Assembly (NCBI GenBank): GCA_043816305.1 | Contig: JBDRHZ010000036.1 | Span: 1-17,593, forward strand | Direction of reading: 5' to 3' | Origin: JAHIVN01 sp018816645 | GTDB taxonomy: Bacteria > Patescibacteriota > Dojkabacteria > JAHIVN01 | Length of the DNA stretch: 17,593 nucleotides | In this document: piece by piece, positions 1 through 7,017 of the stretch | Layout: the number at the start of each line of letters is the position of its first letter | How positions within the stretch are numbered: position 1 is the first letter of the stretch | The notes under the pieces: generated by a model | Told to the model about the DNA's origin: nothing | The model's input: only the letters and a program-made list of their open reading frames with translations | Databases searched by the model: none | Position numbers and translations under genes: made by a program

Positions 1-1
1 G

Positions 2-130
2 TCTCGAGGTGGTATACGGGAAGATAGGCTTCCAGTTTATCTTATAGAATATATTTGGAGATTTAATAATCGAAAATTGGATATCAATACTAAAGTAAAT
101 AAACTGTTAAATTTGGTGGCTAAATTTTGA
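2..130 (+). CDS. IS1595/ISXO2-like transposase, C-terminal fragment (cut by window edge)
   Basis: An open frame enters from the left edge and ends at TGA 128-130, giving 42 residues. The visible part reads SRGGIREDRLPVYLIEYIWR followed by FNNRK, which resembles the end of the DDE domain of ISXO2-like transposases, where a conserved 'yLxEfxxRFNxR' stretch lies near the C-terminus. Only the tail is present, so catalytic residues cannot be checked and it is unknown whether the gene is intact. Its stop lies two bases from the stop of the convergent winged-helix gene. A second, different transposase tail of the same family lies at the right edge in the opposite orientation. Family assignment rests on this short motif alone. 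Confidence 0.6.
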   Translation, partial: SRGGIREDRLPVYLIEYIWRFNNRKLDINTKVNKLLNLVAKF

Positions 131-150
131 CATTACCCTAAATAATACCC
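127..150 (+). repeat. Putative terminal inverted repeat end of the left IS1595-like element
   Basis: The transposase stop is embedded in TTGACATTACCCTA (127-140), and the DNA continues as an AT stretch ending in ACCC at 150. After the right-edge transposase, the minus strand reads TTGTCTAGACCCTA. The two share TTG, then C, then ACCCTA at the same spacing, as expected for element ends of one IS family. The stretch also encodes the last residues (GYYLG) and stop of the convergent winged-helix gene, so the exact element boundary is uncertain. Confidence 0.35.
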
Positions 151-1170
151 GACGCCTCGAACTGTCATAAGTCCGGCTTTGGGCATACCTTCTTTCATAA
201 GTTTACTCCTTAGACGGTGTATTCTCTTGTTGATAGCCCAAAGTGAAAACTGTTCATTACTCTTATCTTTCCATATGATGTCTGCTATCTCATCGTAACT
301 AAGAATATTATCGTCTTTATCTATAAACTGCTGCAGAATCTCTTTTTCGATTGGCATATAAATTTGATTCAGCTTCTTTCCGAAGTAGGAAATATTTTGT
401 TTTTGAATTTTGAATGGTTTATCTAGAGGAATGCTGAGTTTTTCGATAAATCTTTTTGAGTTTCTCAGCAAGTTTTTATTTATTTCCTGCTTCTCAAGTA
501 TCCTTGTAGTTTTAAAATATGGTTGGGACTTTTTATAACCTTTCAGAAATCTCTCAACAAGAAAATCGATGATCGCTTCTTTTTGGCTCCAGCTGTAGTG
601 CCTCAAGAGGGAATTCGACAGAAGCGCTGAAAATATTCCTTCAATCAGCTGCTCTTCCGGCATATCAATTCTTAGGAATACATTGCCTTCGAGCTTTTCT
701 TTTGCGGGATATTGTACAGAAGAGAAACCGCAAAGAGATCCATAGGGAACTGAAAATACGTTTAGGATTATAGTTTTGGTTTTGAATTCTGGGTATAATT
801 CGAAAAGAAACTTGTAGAATTTTTTATCTATTCCTCTCCAATAAAGTTCCAATCTATCTTTATGCCTGGCTATTCTCCTTTCATATTGTGCTAGGTTGAT
901 GTTCTTAATTAGAAAGTTCAAGATCCCTTTATCATTTGGGAGTGTATCAATTTGATACTTTTCCACCCTCTTCCAGAAATTTTTACAATTAGAGTATTCG
1001 ATCTTGGGGAAGCCGATTGCTCTAGGACATTTTAGGAAGTGTTTTGAAGAAGGTATGAAACCATTTTTATGATACAGTCCTTGTACCAGCCACCCACAGC
1101 TTTTGTATACCGAATATGCTGTACCAATTTTCTCTATTGAGAAGTTTACTGTTTTTCTCCCCATGTCCAT
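133..1170 (-). CDS. Winged-helix (OmpR-type) protein with unrecognised N-terminal region
   Basis: This 345-residue protein ends in an OmpR/PhoB-like winged helix (about residues 260-345): YDEIADIIW, then a recognition-helix region AINKRIHRLRSKL, and the wing ending RGVGYYLG. There is no receiver domain. The N-terminal 250 residues are not recognised. One segment, PEEQLIEGIFSALL followed by QKEAIIDFLVERF, has the spacing of a zincin-type peptidase helix pair, but no HExxH motif is present, so this is only a weak hint of a dead peptidase fold. Start at ATG 1168-1170; an in-frame ATG two codons later is equally possible. No Shine-Dalgarno is seen. A TATAAT box lies 25 bases upstream. It probably regulates transcription, targets unknown. 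Confidence 0.75.
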   Translation of the reverse strand: MDMGRKTVNFSIEKIGTAYSVYKSCGWLVQGLYHKNGFIPSSKHFLKCPRAIGFPKIEYSNCKNFWKRVEKYQIDTLPNDKGILNFLIKNINLAQYERRIARHKDRLELYWRGIDKKFYKFLFELYPEFKTKTIILNVFSVPYGSLCGFSSVQYPAKEKLEGNVFLRIDMPEEQLIEGIFSALLSNSLLRHYSWSQKEAIIDFLVERFLKGYKKSQPYFKTTRILEKQEINKNLLRNSKRFIEKLSIPLDKPFKIQKQNISYFGKKLNQIYMPIEKEILQQFIDKDDNILSYDEIADIIWKDKSNEQFSLWAINKRIHRLRSKLMKEGMPKAGLMTVRGVGYYLG

Positions 1171-1195
1171 TTCGAGTCAAGATTATTATGTTGTA

Positions 1196-1201
1196 ATTAT
1201 A
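1196..1201 (-). promoter_or_regulatory. Candidate -10 box for the 133-1170 winged-helix gene
   Basis: The minus strand reads TATAAT here, 25 bases before the ATG at 1170, giving a predicted leader of about 19 bases. No convincing -35 hexamer lies at 16-18 bases. A second possible box, CATAAT, overlaps 1186-1191. Confidence 0.4.
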
Positions 1202-1247
1202 TACTATAAGACCCCAAAAATGAATGACTAACATAAGATACTGAGTT

Positions 1248-1275
1248 TTGACAGTTAATAAAAATTTGATATATT
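1248..1275 (+). promoter_or_regulatory. Sigma-70-type promoter abutting the start codon of 1280-1999
   Basis: A perfect TTGACA (1248-1253) is followed after 16 bases by TATATT (1270-1275). The ATG starts at 1280, only four bases after the -10 box, so transcription should begin at or within the start codon. There is no room for a ribosome binding site. This predicts a leaderless mRNA. Confidence 0.6.
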
Positions 1276-1279
1276 TTTT

Positions 1280-1999
1280 ATGGAGAGTTTAAGTAAAGGT
1301 CAAATAGTGACATCCGAACAGCTGCTAGTAGCAGGCGAAGGGTCTCAGGTAGAACGCTATAACTGTCTTGTCTCATTGTTCCAAGAATACAGAGTAGTGG
1401 CAGAATCTCTTGGTATATGGGCTCGTCTTGTGCCAGTTGATCCAAGGCTAGCAGTCCCAGTGAGTCTAAAGGTTGCTCCTTATCAGATAGACCAGGGAAT
1501 TTTATATTTAAGTATTAGTATTAAACCCACTGATGCGAAAGATTATCTGAATATTTTTTTAGATGAAGATGGAGATATACGCTTTTGTGCCGCTGGAAGG
1601 CATGACCTATTCAGTTTGGCAAATCATCATGAGAGTTTGCTTGGGCAACTTACTGTTAGTGTAGATTCAGAACTTATTCTAGCACCTGATGGATCTTTGA
1701 TACTAATAGCTAAAATAGCTGCAGGTTTTTTGGAAGATGCTGAGTATAAAACCCACATTATTCAATCGCGCTATGGAAGTGTCGACAGGACTCTTGAGGA
1801 AACAGAAGGAGATGTTCCTTTCGATGTAGTTCATCCTGGAAGGAGAGGCATGTTTTGGGAAGGAAAATTAACTGCTAATACTCCCCAGAAAATTCCATCA
1901 ATTGATGAGATTTTCCAAGCAGCATTTCGAGGACAGGACCTTGTACAGGGTTTAGTTACAATGCAATTTTCTGTTAGTAAAGTTGGTAAAGTTATTTAG
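1280..1999 (+). CDS. Hypothetical protein, 239 aa, not recognised
   Basis: I do not recognise this protein. It is the only complete gene on the plus strand and is transcribed convergently with recG, separated by 71 bases. The start ATG fits a promoter whose -10 box ends four bases upstream. There is no signal peptide or long hydrophobic segment, so it should be cytoplasmic. Alternating hydrophobic strands (for example ILYLSISIKP and ELILAPDGSLILIAKIAAGF) suggest a mainly beta structure. A segment GDVPFDVVHPGRRGMFWEG near residues 178-196 is the most motif-like part. Lysine is rare (about 11 of 239), unlike most neighbours but like the HD-kinase and ParB-like genes at 12114-14640, hinting at a shared foreign or phage-like origin. 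Confidence 0.7.
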   Translation: MESLSKGQIVTSEQLLVAGEGSQVERYNCLVSLFQEYRVVAESLGIWARLVPVDPRLAVPVSLKVAPYQIDQGILYLSISIKPTDAKDYLNIFLDEDGDIRFCAAGRHDLFSLANHHESLLGQLTVSVDSELILAPDGSLILIAKIAAGFLEDAEYKTHIIQSRYGSVDRTLEETEGDVPFDVVHPGRRGMFWEGKLTANTPQKIPSIDEIFQAAFRGQDLVQGLVTMQFSVSKVGKVI

Positions 2000-2070
2000 C
2001 TATCAGATCCTGTTTACGTTAGAATATTGATTATTGGATTGAAATCTGGATGTCTCGACCGGGTATGTTT

Positions 2071-4062
2071 TCATGCAAGCTCAAGCATCTTTTCAGCCGC
2101 TTCTCTTGTCTTTTTGATAAGTTTAATATCAGTCAAACTAGCCACCTTTAAATCAGGTATCCCGGCCTGCTTTGTTCCATATACCTCTCCGGGTCCCCTG
2201 CGCTTCAGATCGAACTGTGCCACTTTCAAGCCGTCATTTGTCTTTGAGAAGTATTTCAAACGTTCTGCGGCGCCTAAAGAAGCATTTTCTGATGTGAACA
2301 GAAAGCACCAGGACTCCTGCCTAGCCCTTCTGCCGACTCTGCCTCTTAGCTGGTGCAATTGGGCTAGCCCGAAGCGTTCTGCTCCTTCGATTACTATTAT
2401 ATCTGCACCCGGAATGTCCATCCCAACCTCAATAACAGAAGTCGATACTAGTATGTTGGTTTTGCCTTGTTTCATCCGAGTGATTTTATCATTCTTTTCT
2501 TCATCAGAGAGTCTTCCATGCAGCAGATCTATCCTTAACTTTGGGAAAATTTGGTTTTCCAATTTGCCGTATTCAGTAATGACTGCTTTTGTCTGAAGCT
2601 TCTCTGATTCTTCGATGAGCGGACACAGCCAGAATACTTGAGAATTGTTTTTTTGGATTCTTTCCTCTATCCATCGATAACCGTCAGTTCGTTTGTTGTG
2701 TGGAACAAGATGAGTTCTCGTCGGTGTTCTTCCTTTTGGCATTTCATCAATGATCGAGATATCGAGATTCCCAAAAAAAGTCAGAGCGATGCTTCTGGGA
2801 ATAGGTGTTGCTGTCATAGTGATTTTATGCGGTGCAGTAGCACTAATTTTCTGTGAAACAAGGATTTCACGCTGCTTTACACCGAAGCGGTGCTGTTCAT
2901 CGACGATTACCAATCCAAGCTTTTCGAAAAGGTCTTTTTTGCGGTGGAGAAGTGCATGGGTGCCTATGATGATATCAAATTTCTGCTTGATCTCGTTACC
3001 AGATTTCTTTGTTTCACCGGTTATTAATCGAAGTTTGTACTTACCTTTGAAAAGCTCTTTCATAGTTTCATAATGTTGTTTTGCAAGTATGGCCGTTGGA
3101 GCCAAGATAGCAACTTGAAAACCAGACTTGACAACCGGGATGGAAACTGCAGCTGCGACTAATGTTTTGCCGCAGCCAACGTCTCCCTGCAGAAGGCGAT
3201 TTGCCGGACATGGCTGGGAAAAGTCAGAAATTATATCCCTTATAACACGCTTTTGAGCATTTGTAGGGTTAAATGTGAGTCTCTTCAGGAAATCTTGAAT
3301 CATGTGTTTTTGAACTTTAATTTGTGGTCCCCTTCTCTTCCTTAAAAGATGCTGTTTTTTCAAAAGTTTTATCTGAATCTTTAGAAGTTCTTCAAAGGCG
3401 ACGTAAGCACGGGCTGTCTTAAGGGTCATTTTATCCTTTGGATAGTGAACATTCAAAATCGCACTTTTTTTGTCTGTCAACTCGTAACATTCCTGTATGT
3501 TTTGTGGAATCAATTTAGAGAGTTCCTCGACAAGATATTGGTGTTTATCTAGTAAAAACTTTATTCTGCTGCGCAGCCATTTGCCTGTTACACCTTCAGT
3601 TACGGGATATTGGGGTATTATCTTGCCTAGATGGGTTGTGTCTTTGCCTTTATATGGTTCGTAGACAGGTGAATACAGCTGTGCTTTGTTATGATTTGGG
3701 TTGAGCTTACCATTGAGTAAAAAACTTGAACCGATTCTCAGGATTTTCCCTAGAAATGGCTGATTAAACCAAATAACAGATATTTTTCCGCTATTGTCAG
3801 AGACCAGAGCTTCGGTGATAACTTTTCTGTATCTGGTCCTGATATTTTTTACATTATCTATGGTTACAAGAACAGTTTTCTTCTCCAAGGGACTGAGATC
3901 GGCTATGGTTGAAATCTCGGATGTGTCAGAATAGCTGGTCGGAAAGTAGTAAAGCAGCTCTTGAATAGAGTTTATGCCTAATTTGGCGAGTAATTTGCTG
4001 TATTTCGGGCCGATTAACGGCACTTTCTCAACCGAATCAGAGAGCTTCAGCATTTTGATCAT
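2071..4062 (-). CDS. recG: ATP-dependent DNA helicase RecG
   Basis: RecG remodels stalled replication forks and branch-migrates Holliday junctions in the cytoplasm. Residue numbers here count from the TTG at 4071. An N-terminal helix-hairpin-helix-like start (VPLIGPKYSKLLAKLGI) leads into the OB-fold wedge domain (about 60-150) that grips the junction. The two helicase domains follow: Walker A GDVGCGKT at 296-303, DEQH box at 391-394, TATPIPR motif III, and motif VI QLRGRVGR at 574-581. All motifs are intact. Length (663 from the chosen start) is slightly below the usual 680-700. The start is placed at ATG 4060-4062 because a TATAAT box at 4074-4079 puts the transcription start after the TTG at 4071; ATG 4053 is also possible. 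It is convergent with the 1280-1999 gene. Confidence 0.95.
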   Translation of the reverse strand: MIKMLKLSDSVEKVPLIGPKYSKLLAKLGINSIQELLYYFPTSYSDTSEISTIADLSPLEKKTVLVTIDNVKNIRTRYRKVITEALVSDNSGKISVIWFNQPFLGKILRIGSSFLLNGKLNPNHNKAQLYSPVYEPYKGKDTTHLGKIIPQYPVTEGVTGKWLRSRIKFLLDKHQYLVEELSKLIPQNIQECYELTDKKSAILNVHYPKDKMTLKTARAYVAFEELLKIQIKLLKKQHLLRKRRGPQIKVQKHMIQDFLKRLTFNPTNAQKRVIRDIISDFSQPCPANRLLQGDVGCGKTLVAAAVSIPVVKSGFQVAILAPTAILAKQHYETMKELFKGKYKLRLITGETKKSGNEIKQKFDIIIGTHALLHRKKDLFEKLGLVIVDEQHRFGVKQREILVSQKISATAPHKITMTATPIPRSIALTFFGNLDISIIDEMPKGRTPTRTHLVPHNKRTDGYRWIEERIQKNNSQVFWLCPLIEESEKLQTKAVITEYGKLENQIFPKLRIDLLHGRLSDEEKNDKITRMKQGKTNILVSTSVIEVGMDIPGADIIVIEGAERFGLAQLHQLRGRVGRRARQESWCFLFTSENASLGAAERLKYFSKTNDGLKVAQFDLKRRGPGEVYGTKQAGIPDLKVASLTDIKLIKKTREAAEKMLELA

Positions 4063-4073
4063 TTTAATCAATA

Positions 4074-4102
4074 ATTATAAATCTGTGATTCACAATCAGC
4101 AA
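4074..4102 (-). promoter_or_regulatory. Candidate recG promoter
   Basis: On the minus strand TTGCTG (4097-4102) is followed after 17 bases by a perfect TATAAT (4074-4079). The ATG at 4062 is 11 bases beyond the -10 box, giving a leader of about five bases at most and no Shine-Dalgarno. The -35 box matches only at TTG. Confidence 0.5.
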
Positions 4103-4110
4103 TGTGTATT

Positions 4111-4710
4111 TTATCTGTCACGATCAGGAAATCTTCGCTTTTTAATTAGCAGATATATGGTAAAAACGCCTGCTCCAAGCAGGTTCATAATGAGATCGAG
4201 CTGGGTATCATATCCGGAGCCGATGTGGTGTGACCCGAGCAGGGTGTCTGAGAAATACTCAATAATTTCATTTAAAACCCCAAAGGCGATTGTCGTTGAG
4301 AGAACTAATAGTTCAAAGACATGGTTCACAGTGATTTTTTTGTTTATTTTTAGAATGAGATACAGTTTGGTAGTTACGTAGGCAATAATAAGAGTTCCAA
4401 GGAAATGCTCTACTCTATTTACAAGCGGACCGAATCTGTAGATATTTACGGTAGAGAGTAAATTTTCTATTGTTGCAAGGAGGAATGTCAGTAAAAATAC
4501 TCCAGTAACTTTTACATCAGATCCAAGCCGGTTTCTAAGGAAAAGAGTGAATTCTGCTATGAAGTACCAGGCAAGAATATAAACCATCCAATCCAGGCGG
4601 AGTTTTGAGGCTTGAACTTCAATGATATTTATAGTTATGAGAAAGAAGAATACGTAAGAAACAGTAAAAAGCATTCGTATCGATGTAATTTTCCCTTTTT
4701 CGGTTTGCAT
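4111..4710 (-). CDS. Six-TM membrane protein, DUF2238/YjdF-like
   Basis: From ATG 4708-4710 this is a 199-residue protein with about six hydrophobic segments (near residues 12-31, 41-58, 66-85, 103-121, 129-146 and 172-189), so it is an integral membrane protein. Conserved-looking polar residues sit in RVEHFLG (99-105) and in the block NEIIEYFSDTLLG then GYDTQLDLIMNLLGA (147-180), which matches my memory of the DUF2238 (E. coli YjdF) signature of Glu, Asp and Asn around a GxDTQxD motif. The function of that family is unknown. The reading frame extends to a TTG at 4785, but the ATG at 4710 is preferred because it lies 16 bases after the stop of an overlapping 35-residue frame, suggesting a two-gene operon. 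It ends 48 bases before the recG start. Confidence 0.7.
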   Translation of the reverse strand: MQTEKGKITSIRMLFTVSYVFFFLITINIIEVQASKLRLDWMVYILAWYFIAEFTLFLRNRLGSDVKVTGVFLLTFLLATIENLLSTVNIYRFGPLVNRVEHFLGTLIIAYVTTKLYLILKINKKITVNHVFELLVLSTTIAFGVLNEIIEYFSDTLLGSHHIGSGYDTQLDLIMNLLGAGVFTIYLLIKKRRFPDRDR

Positions 4711-4726
4711 ATTTTTGATCAGTAAA

Positions 4727-4834
4727 CTAGGAGATGAAGACTGACAGCAACGGAACAATGATGATACCAACAAGAATAGAAACAAGAACTACCCACCAAA
4801 CGAGCTTTTTGGTTTTTTTTGTAAACTTGATCAT
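4727..4834 (-). CDS. Small single-TM membrane peptide, 35 aa
   Basis: A short frame starting at ATG 4832-4834 encodes a basic N-terminus (MIKFTKKTKK) followed by one hydrophobic segment (LVWWVVLVSILVGIIIVPLL) and ends FIS at TAG 4727-4729. The Lys-rich head plus single membrane span is a typical small membrane protein, with the N-terminus in the cytoplasm. A TATAAA box ends six bases before the ATG, the same near-leaderless layout seen at other genes in the window. Its stop is 16 bases before the start of the DUF2238-like gene, so the two are probably cotranscribed. No homologue is recognised; its reality rests on composition and context. Confidence 0.5.
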   Translation of the reverse strand: MIKFTKKTKKLVWWVVLVSILVGIIIVPLLSVFIS

Positions 4835-4840
4835 GTGAAA

Positions 4841-4846
4841 TTTATA
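4841..4846 (-). promoter_or_regulatory. Candidate -10 box for the small membrane peptide / DUF2238-like operon
   Basis: The minus strand reads TATAAA here within an AT-rich run, six bases before the ATG at 4834, which predicts transcription starting at about the start codon. No clear -35 box was found. Confidence 0.35.
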
Positions 4847-4872
4847 TAATGTAATTTACTTCTAGTACTTGA

Positions 4873-6759
4873 TTATACCCAGTTCGCATTCAGTAATCTA
4901 TCCTTATCAAATCCCTTGATATAACTGCAGTTTTTCTTATGAATTCTTATCCCTCTGGTGATAGTAGTCAAGGCAAAAATATCATCACGAGTTGTCGGCT
5001 TACAGCATTGAGCGATTGAGTACTCGGTCTGTGTTGAGCCTTCAATGGCGACTTTTCCTCCTGACTTGTGAGAAAGTTTTCTTTTCTGTGTTTGAGGAAA
5101 TAATTCAGATAATATCTTCTCTGTACTTATGAGGTTAAACCCTATATTGGCAAGCAGTCCGTCTTTATCGATTGCGTTATTCTTGTAGATCAATATGTCA
5201 ACGTCATTTCGTCTCGATTTATAAAGTTCTTTGAACGAGGTATTGTGTTTTTTGAGTTCTGCATTGAGTTTCTCGAATCCTTTCTGTATAGCCTCTCTTG
5301 ACTCTTTTTCTCTCAAAGCATGCTTAATTTTTGCTCGAGCCCCAGAGGATCCGACAAACTCAAGCCATTTTGAAATCGGATACTTAGTATTTTTATCAAT
5401 AATGATTTCGATCTGGTCCCCGGTGCTGAGTTGGTAGTCCAGCGGAACCATTTTCCCGTTTACTTTTGCTCCCCTGCATTTGTTTCCTATCTCGGTGTGA
5501 ACAGTATATGCAAAATCGACAGGCGTAGTGCCTTTTGGAAGCTTCTTTACCTCATTTTGAGGCGTCAGGACAAAAATATTGTCTCGAAATATCTTTATCT
5601 TGTATTTTGGTGAGTCTTCTGATGGCGGTAGTCCTCTACGGAACAGGTTTATCCTCCGAAGCCAGTTGAATGCTATCGAAGGAAGGTTTGTTTTCTGTCC
5701 GGATAATTTATAAGCGATATGAGAGGCGGGCCCGAACTCGTTGTAATCGTGCATTTTCTGCGTTCTGATCTGAAACTCGGCAATCTTTTCGTTTTCGCAG
5801 AATACAGTAGTGTGAAGAGATTTATAACCATTTGGCTTTGCATTTGCGATGAAATCCTCAAATTCGCCTGTCAGCGGATGCCATTTAGAGTGAATCAGGC
5901 CAAGAATTTTATAGCAGTCCTCATTTGTTCCAACGATGATCCTGAAGCCATAATTATCGTAGATCTTGCCTATTTCAGACTGAGAATGGATCTTGCCTTC
6001 TCTCAGATACTTCTGAATCTTCTTGAAAACTGAGTACAAGCTTTTTTCACGTCCGAACACATCTGCCTTTATCTTGTTTGTCTTCAATATCTCCTCGGTC
6101 TTTTTGATTATTTTTGCTACATACCGGCTTCGCTGTTTATGATGCTCCTTCATATAACGGCGGATTTTTCGATATTCTTCAGGTTCTAGGATTTCAAAGG
6201 CTACGTCGTCAAACTGTCTTTTGAAAAACCGGATTCCCAGATAATCGGCCAGAGTTGAGAATACGTATTGAATCTCACGAGCGTATTCTTTCTGTCTTTC
6301 AGGTGGAAGCCCTCGGATTGTTTTTGCGTTATGAAGTCGATCTGCAAGTTTAATGATGACTGCGCGGATATCTTCTGCTGCGACAAGAAAGAACCTGCGC
6401 AGGTTCTCAACCGAACTCCAAGTGATTTTCCTGTTTGTGGTATGACGAAGTTTTGAAACACCTGTGACAAGTTTTGCTACGGTCTCGTTAAATTCTTTTG
6501 CAAGCTGTTTCTCGGTGACACCACAGTTTTCGATGACGTCATGCAGGAACGAGGCGGCTAAAGTATCTCTGCCAAGTCCAAGTCCTGAAACATAGTATGC
6601 AACCTGTAATGGGTGGTTTATGTAAGCTTCTCCCGTCTTTCTTTTTTGTCCTTTGTGCGCTTTCTTTGCGTATTCATAAGCTTTCTTGATAAACTCTATG
6701 TCGTTCTTGTTTATATTTTTTGCCCTTTTTAGTATATCGTCAAACGTAATTTTCTTCAT
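4873..6759 (-). CDS. RelA/SpoT-family (p)ppGpp synthetase/hydrolase without ACT domain
   Basis: This 628-residue enzyme makes, and may degrade, the alarmone (p)ppGpp in the cytoplasm. The N-terminal HD domain keeps H49, H73-D74, E77 and N144 (in ADRLHN), but the usual HDxxED motif reads HDVIEN, with N78 in place of Asp. The synthetase domain (about 230-350) keeps D268, the GYKSLHT block with Y312, and E328 in EFQIRT. The motif that is RxKD in bifunctional enzymes is acidic here, EFED (299-302), as in RelA-type synthetases (ExDD). A TGS domain spans about 388-452, and the protein ends in a zinc-finger-like module (C585, C586, H607, C611). The C-terminal ACT/RRM domain of typical 700-750-residue members is missing. 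Start ATG 6757-6759 has no Shine-Dalgarno. Confidence 0.92.
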   Translation of the reverse strand: MKKITFDDILKRAKNINKNDIEFIKKAYEYAKKAHKGQKRKTGEAYINHPLQVAYYVSGLGLGRDTLAASFLHDVIENCGVTEKQLAKEFNETVAKLVTGVSKLRHTTNRKITWSSVENLRRFFLVAAEDIRAVIIKLADRLHNAKTIRGLPPERQKEYAREIQYVFSTLADYLGIRFFKRQFDDVAFEILEPEEYRKIRRYMKEHHKQRSRYVAKIIKKTEEILKTNKIKADVFGREKSLYSVFKKIQKYLREGKIHSQSEIGKIYDNYGFRIIVGTNEDCYKILGLIHSKWHPLTGEFEDFIANAKPNGYKSLHTTVFCENEKIAEFQIRTQKMHDYNEFGPASHIAYKLSGQKTNLPSIAFNWLRRINLFRRGLPPSEDSPKYKIKIFRDNIFVLTPQNEVKKLPKGTTPVDFAYTVHTEIGNKCRGAKVNGKMVPLDYQLSTGDQIEIIIDKNTKYPISKWLEFVGSSGARAKIKHALREKESREAIQKGFEKLNAELKKHNTSFKELYKSRRNDVDILIYKNNAIDKDGLLANIGFNLISTEKILSELFPQTQKRKLSHKSGGKVAIEGSTQTEYSIAQCCKPTTRDDIFALTTITRGIRIHKKNCSYIKGFDKDRLLNANWV

Positions 6760-6996
6760 TTATTCAAGAGTTTTTGATTTATGTAAATATTATGTACCAG
6801 TTACCAGATAACGGTTACCTGATATTTATAAATCACAACTGGTTGGAATGATAACATATTTAGAATGAAGAATGAATAATTAGTGATGTCGATTCACAGC
6901 TGATTAATAATGTATTAGTGCTGTAATCAGGTAGCCGGTAGCAGTATTATGTATCTAGTAGCTGTATATTTGAAATGAATAATGAGATGCGTATCT
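6760..6996. other. Gene-free spacer with imperfect inverted repeat
   Basis: This spacer upstream of the RSH gene and downstream of the surface-protein gene has no credible frame. It holds an imperfect inverted repeat (listed separately) and short repeated words of two kinds: GGTAAC/GGTAGC-type and AATGAATAAT-type. A possible RSH promoter box CATAAT on the minus strand lies about 30 bases before the ATG, but is weak. Confidence 0.5.
6805..6944. repeat. Imperfect inverted repeat, arms 6805-6823 and 6926-6944
   Basis: GGTTACCTGAT (6813-6823) is the reverse complement of ATCAGGTAGCC (6926-6936) with one mismatch. Extended to 19 bases the arms match at about 15 positions. The loop is about 100 bases and AT-rich. 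No transposase lies inside, so it could be a remnant of a small non-autonomous element or a structured spacer. Confidence 0.5.
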
Positions 6997-7017
6997 AAAA
7001 AAAATCTCTAGATTTCT
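6997..7017 (-). terminator. Weak AT-rich intrinsic terminator candidate after the surface-protein gene
   Basis: On the minus strand AAATC-TAGA-GATTT forms a small hairpin that overlaps the TAG stop of the upstream gene and runs into eight consecutive T. The stem is short and GC-poor, so the call is tentative. Confidence 0.3.

Noticed and set aside
2027..2596. Plus-strand open frame of 189 codons opposite recG
   Set aside because: It lies fully antisense to the C-terminal helicase domain of RecG, has no promoter or domain, and its composition is that of a reverse-complement shadow.
4711..4785. N-terminal extension of the DUF2238-like protein to TTG 4785
   Set aside because: It overlaps a more plausible small membrane peptide in another frame, and its extra residues (Cys/Ser-rich) look like an out-of-frame reading of that gene.
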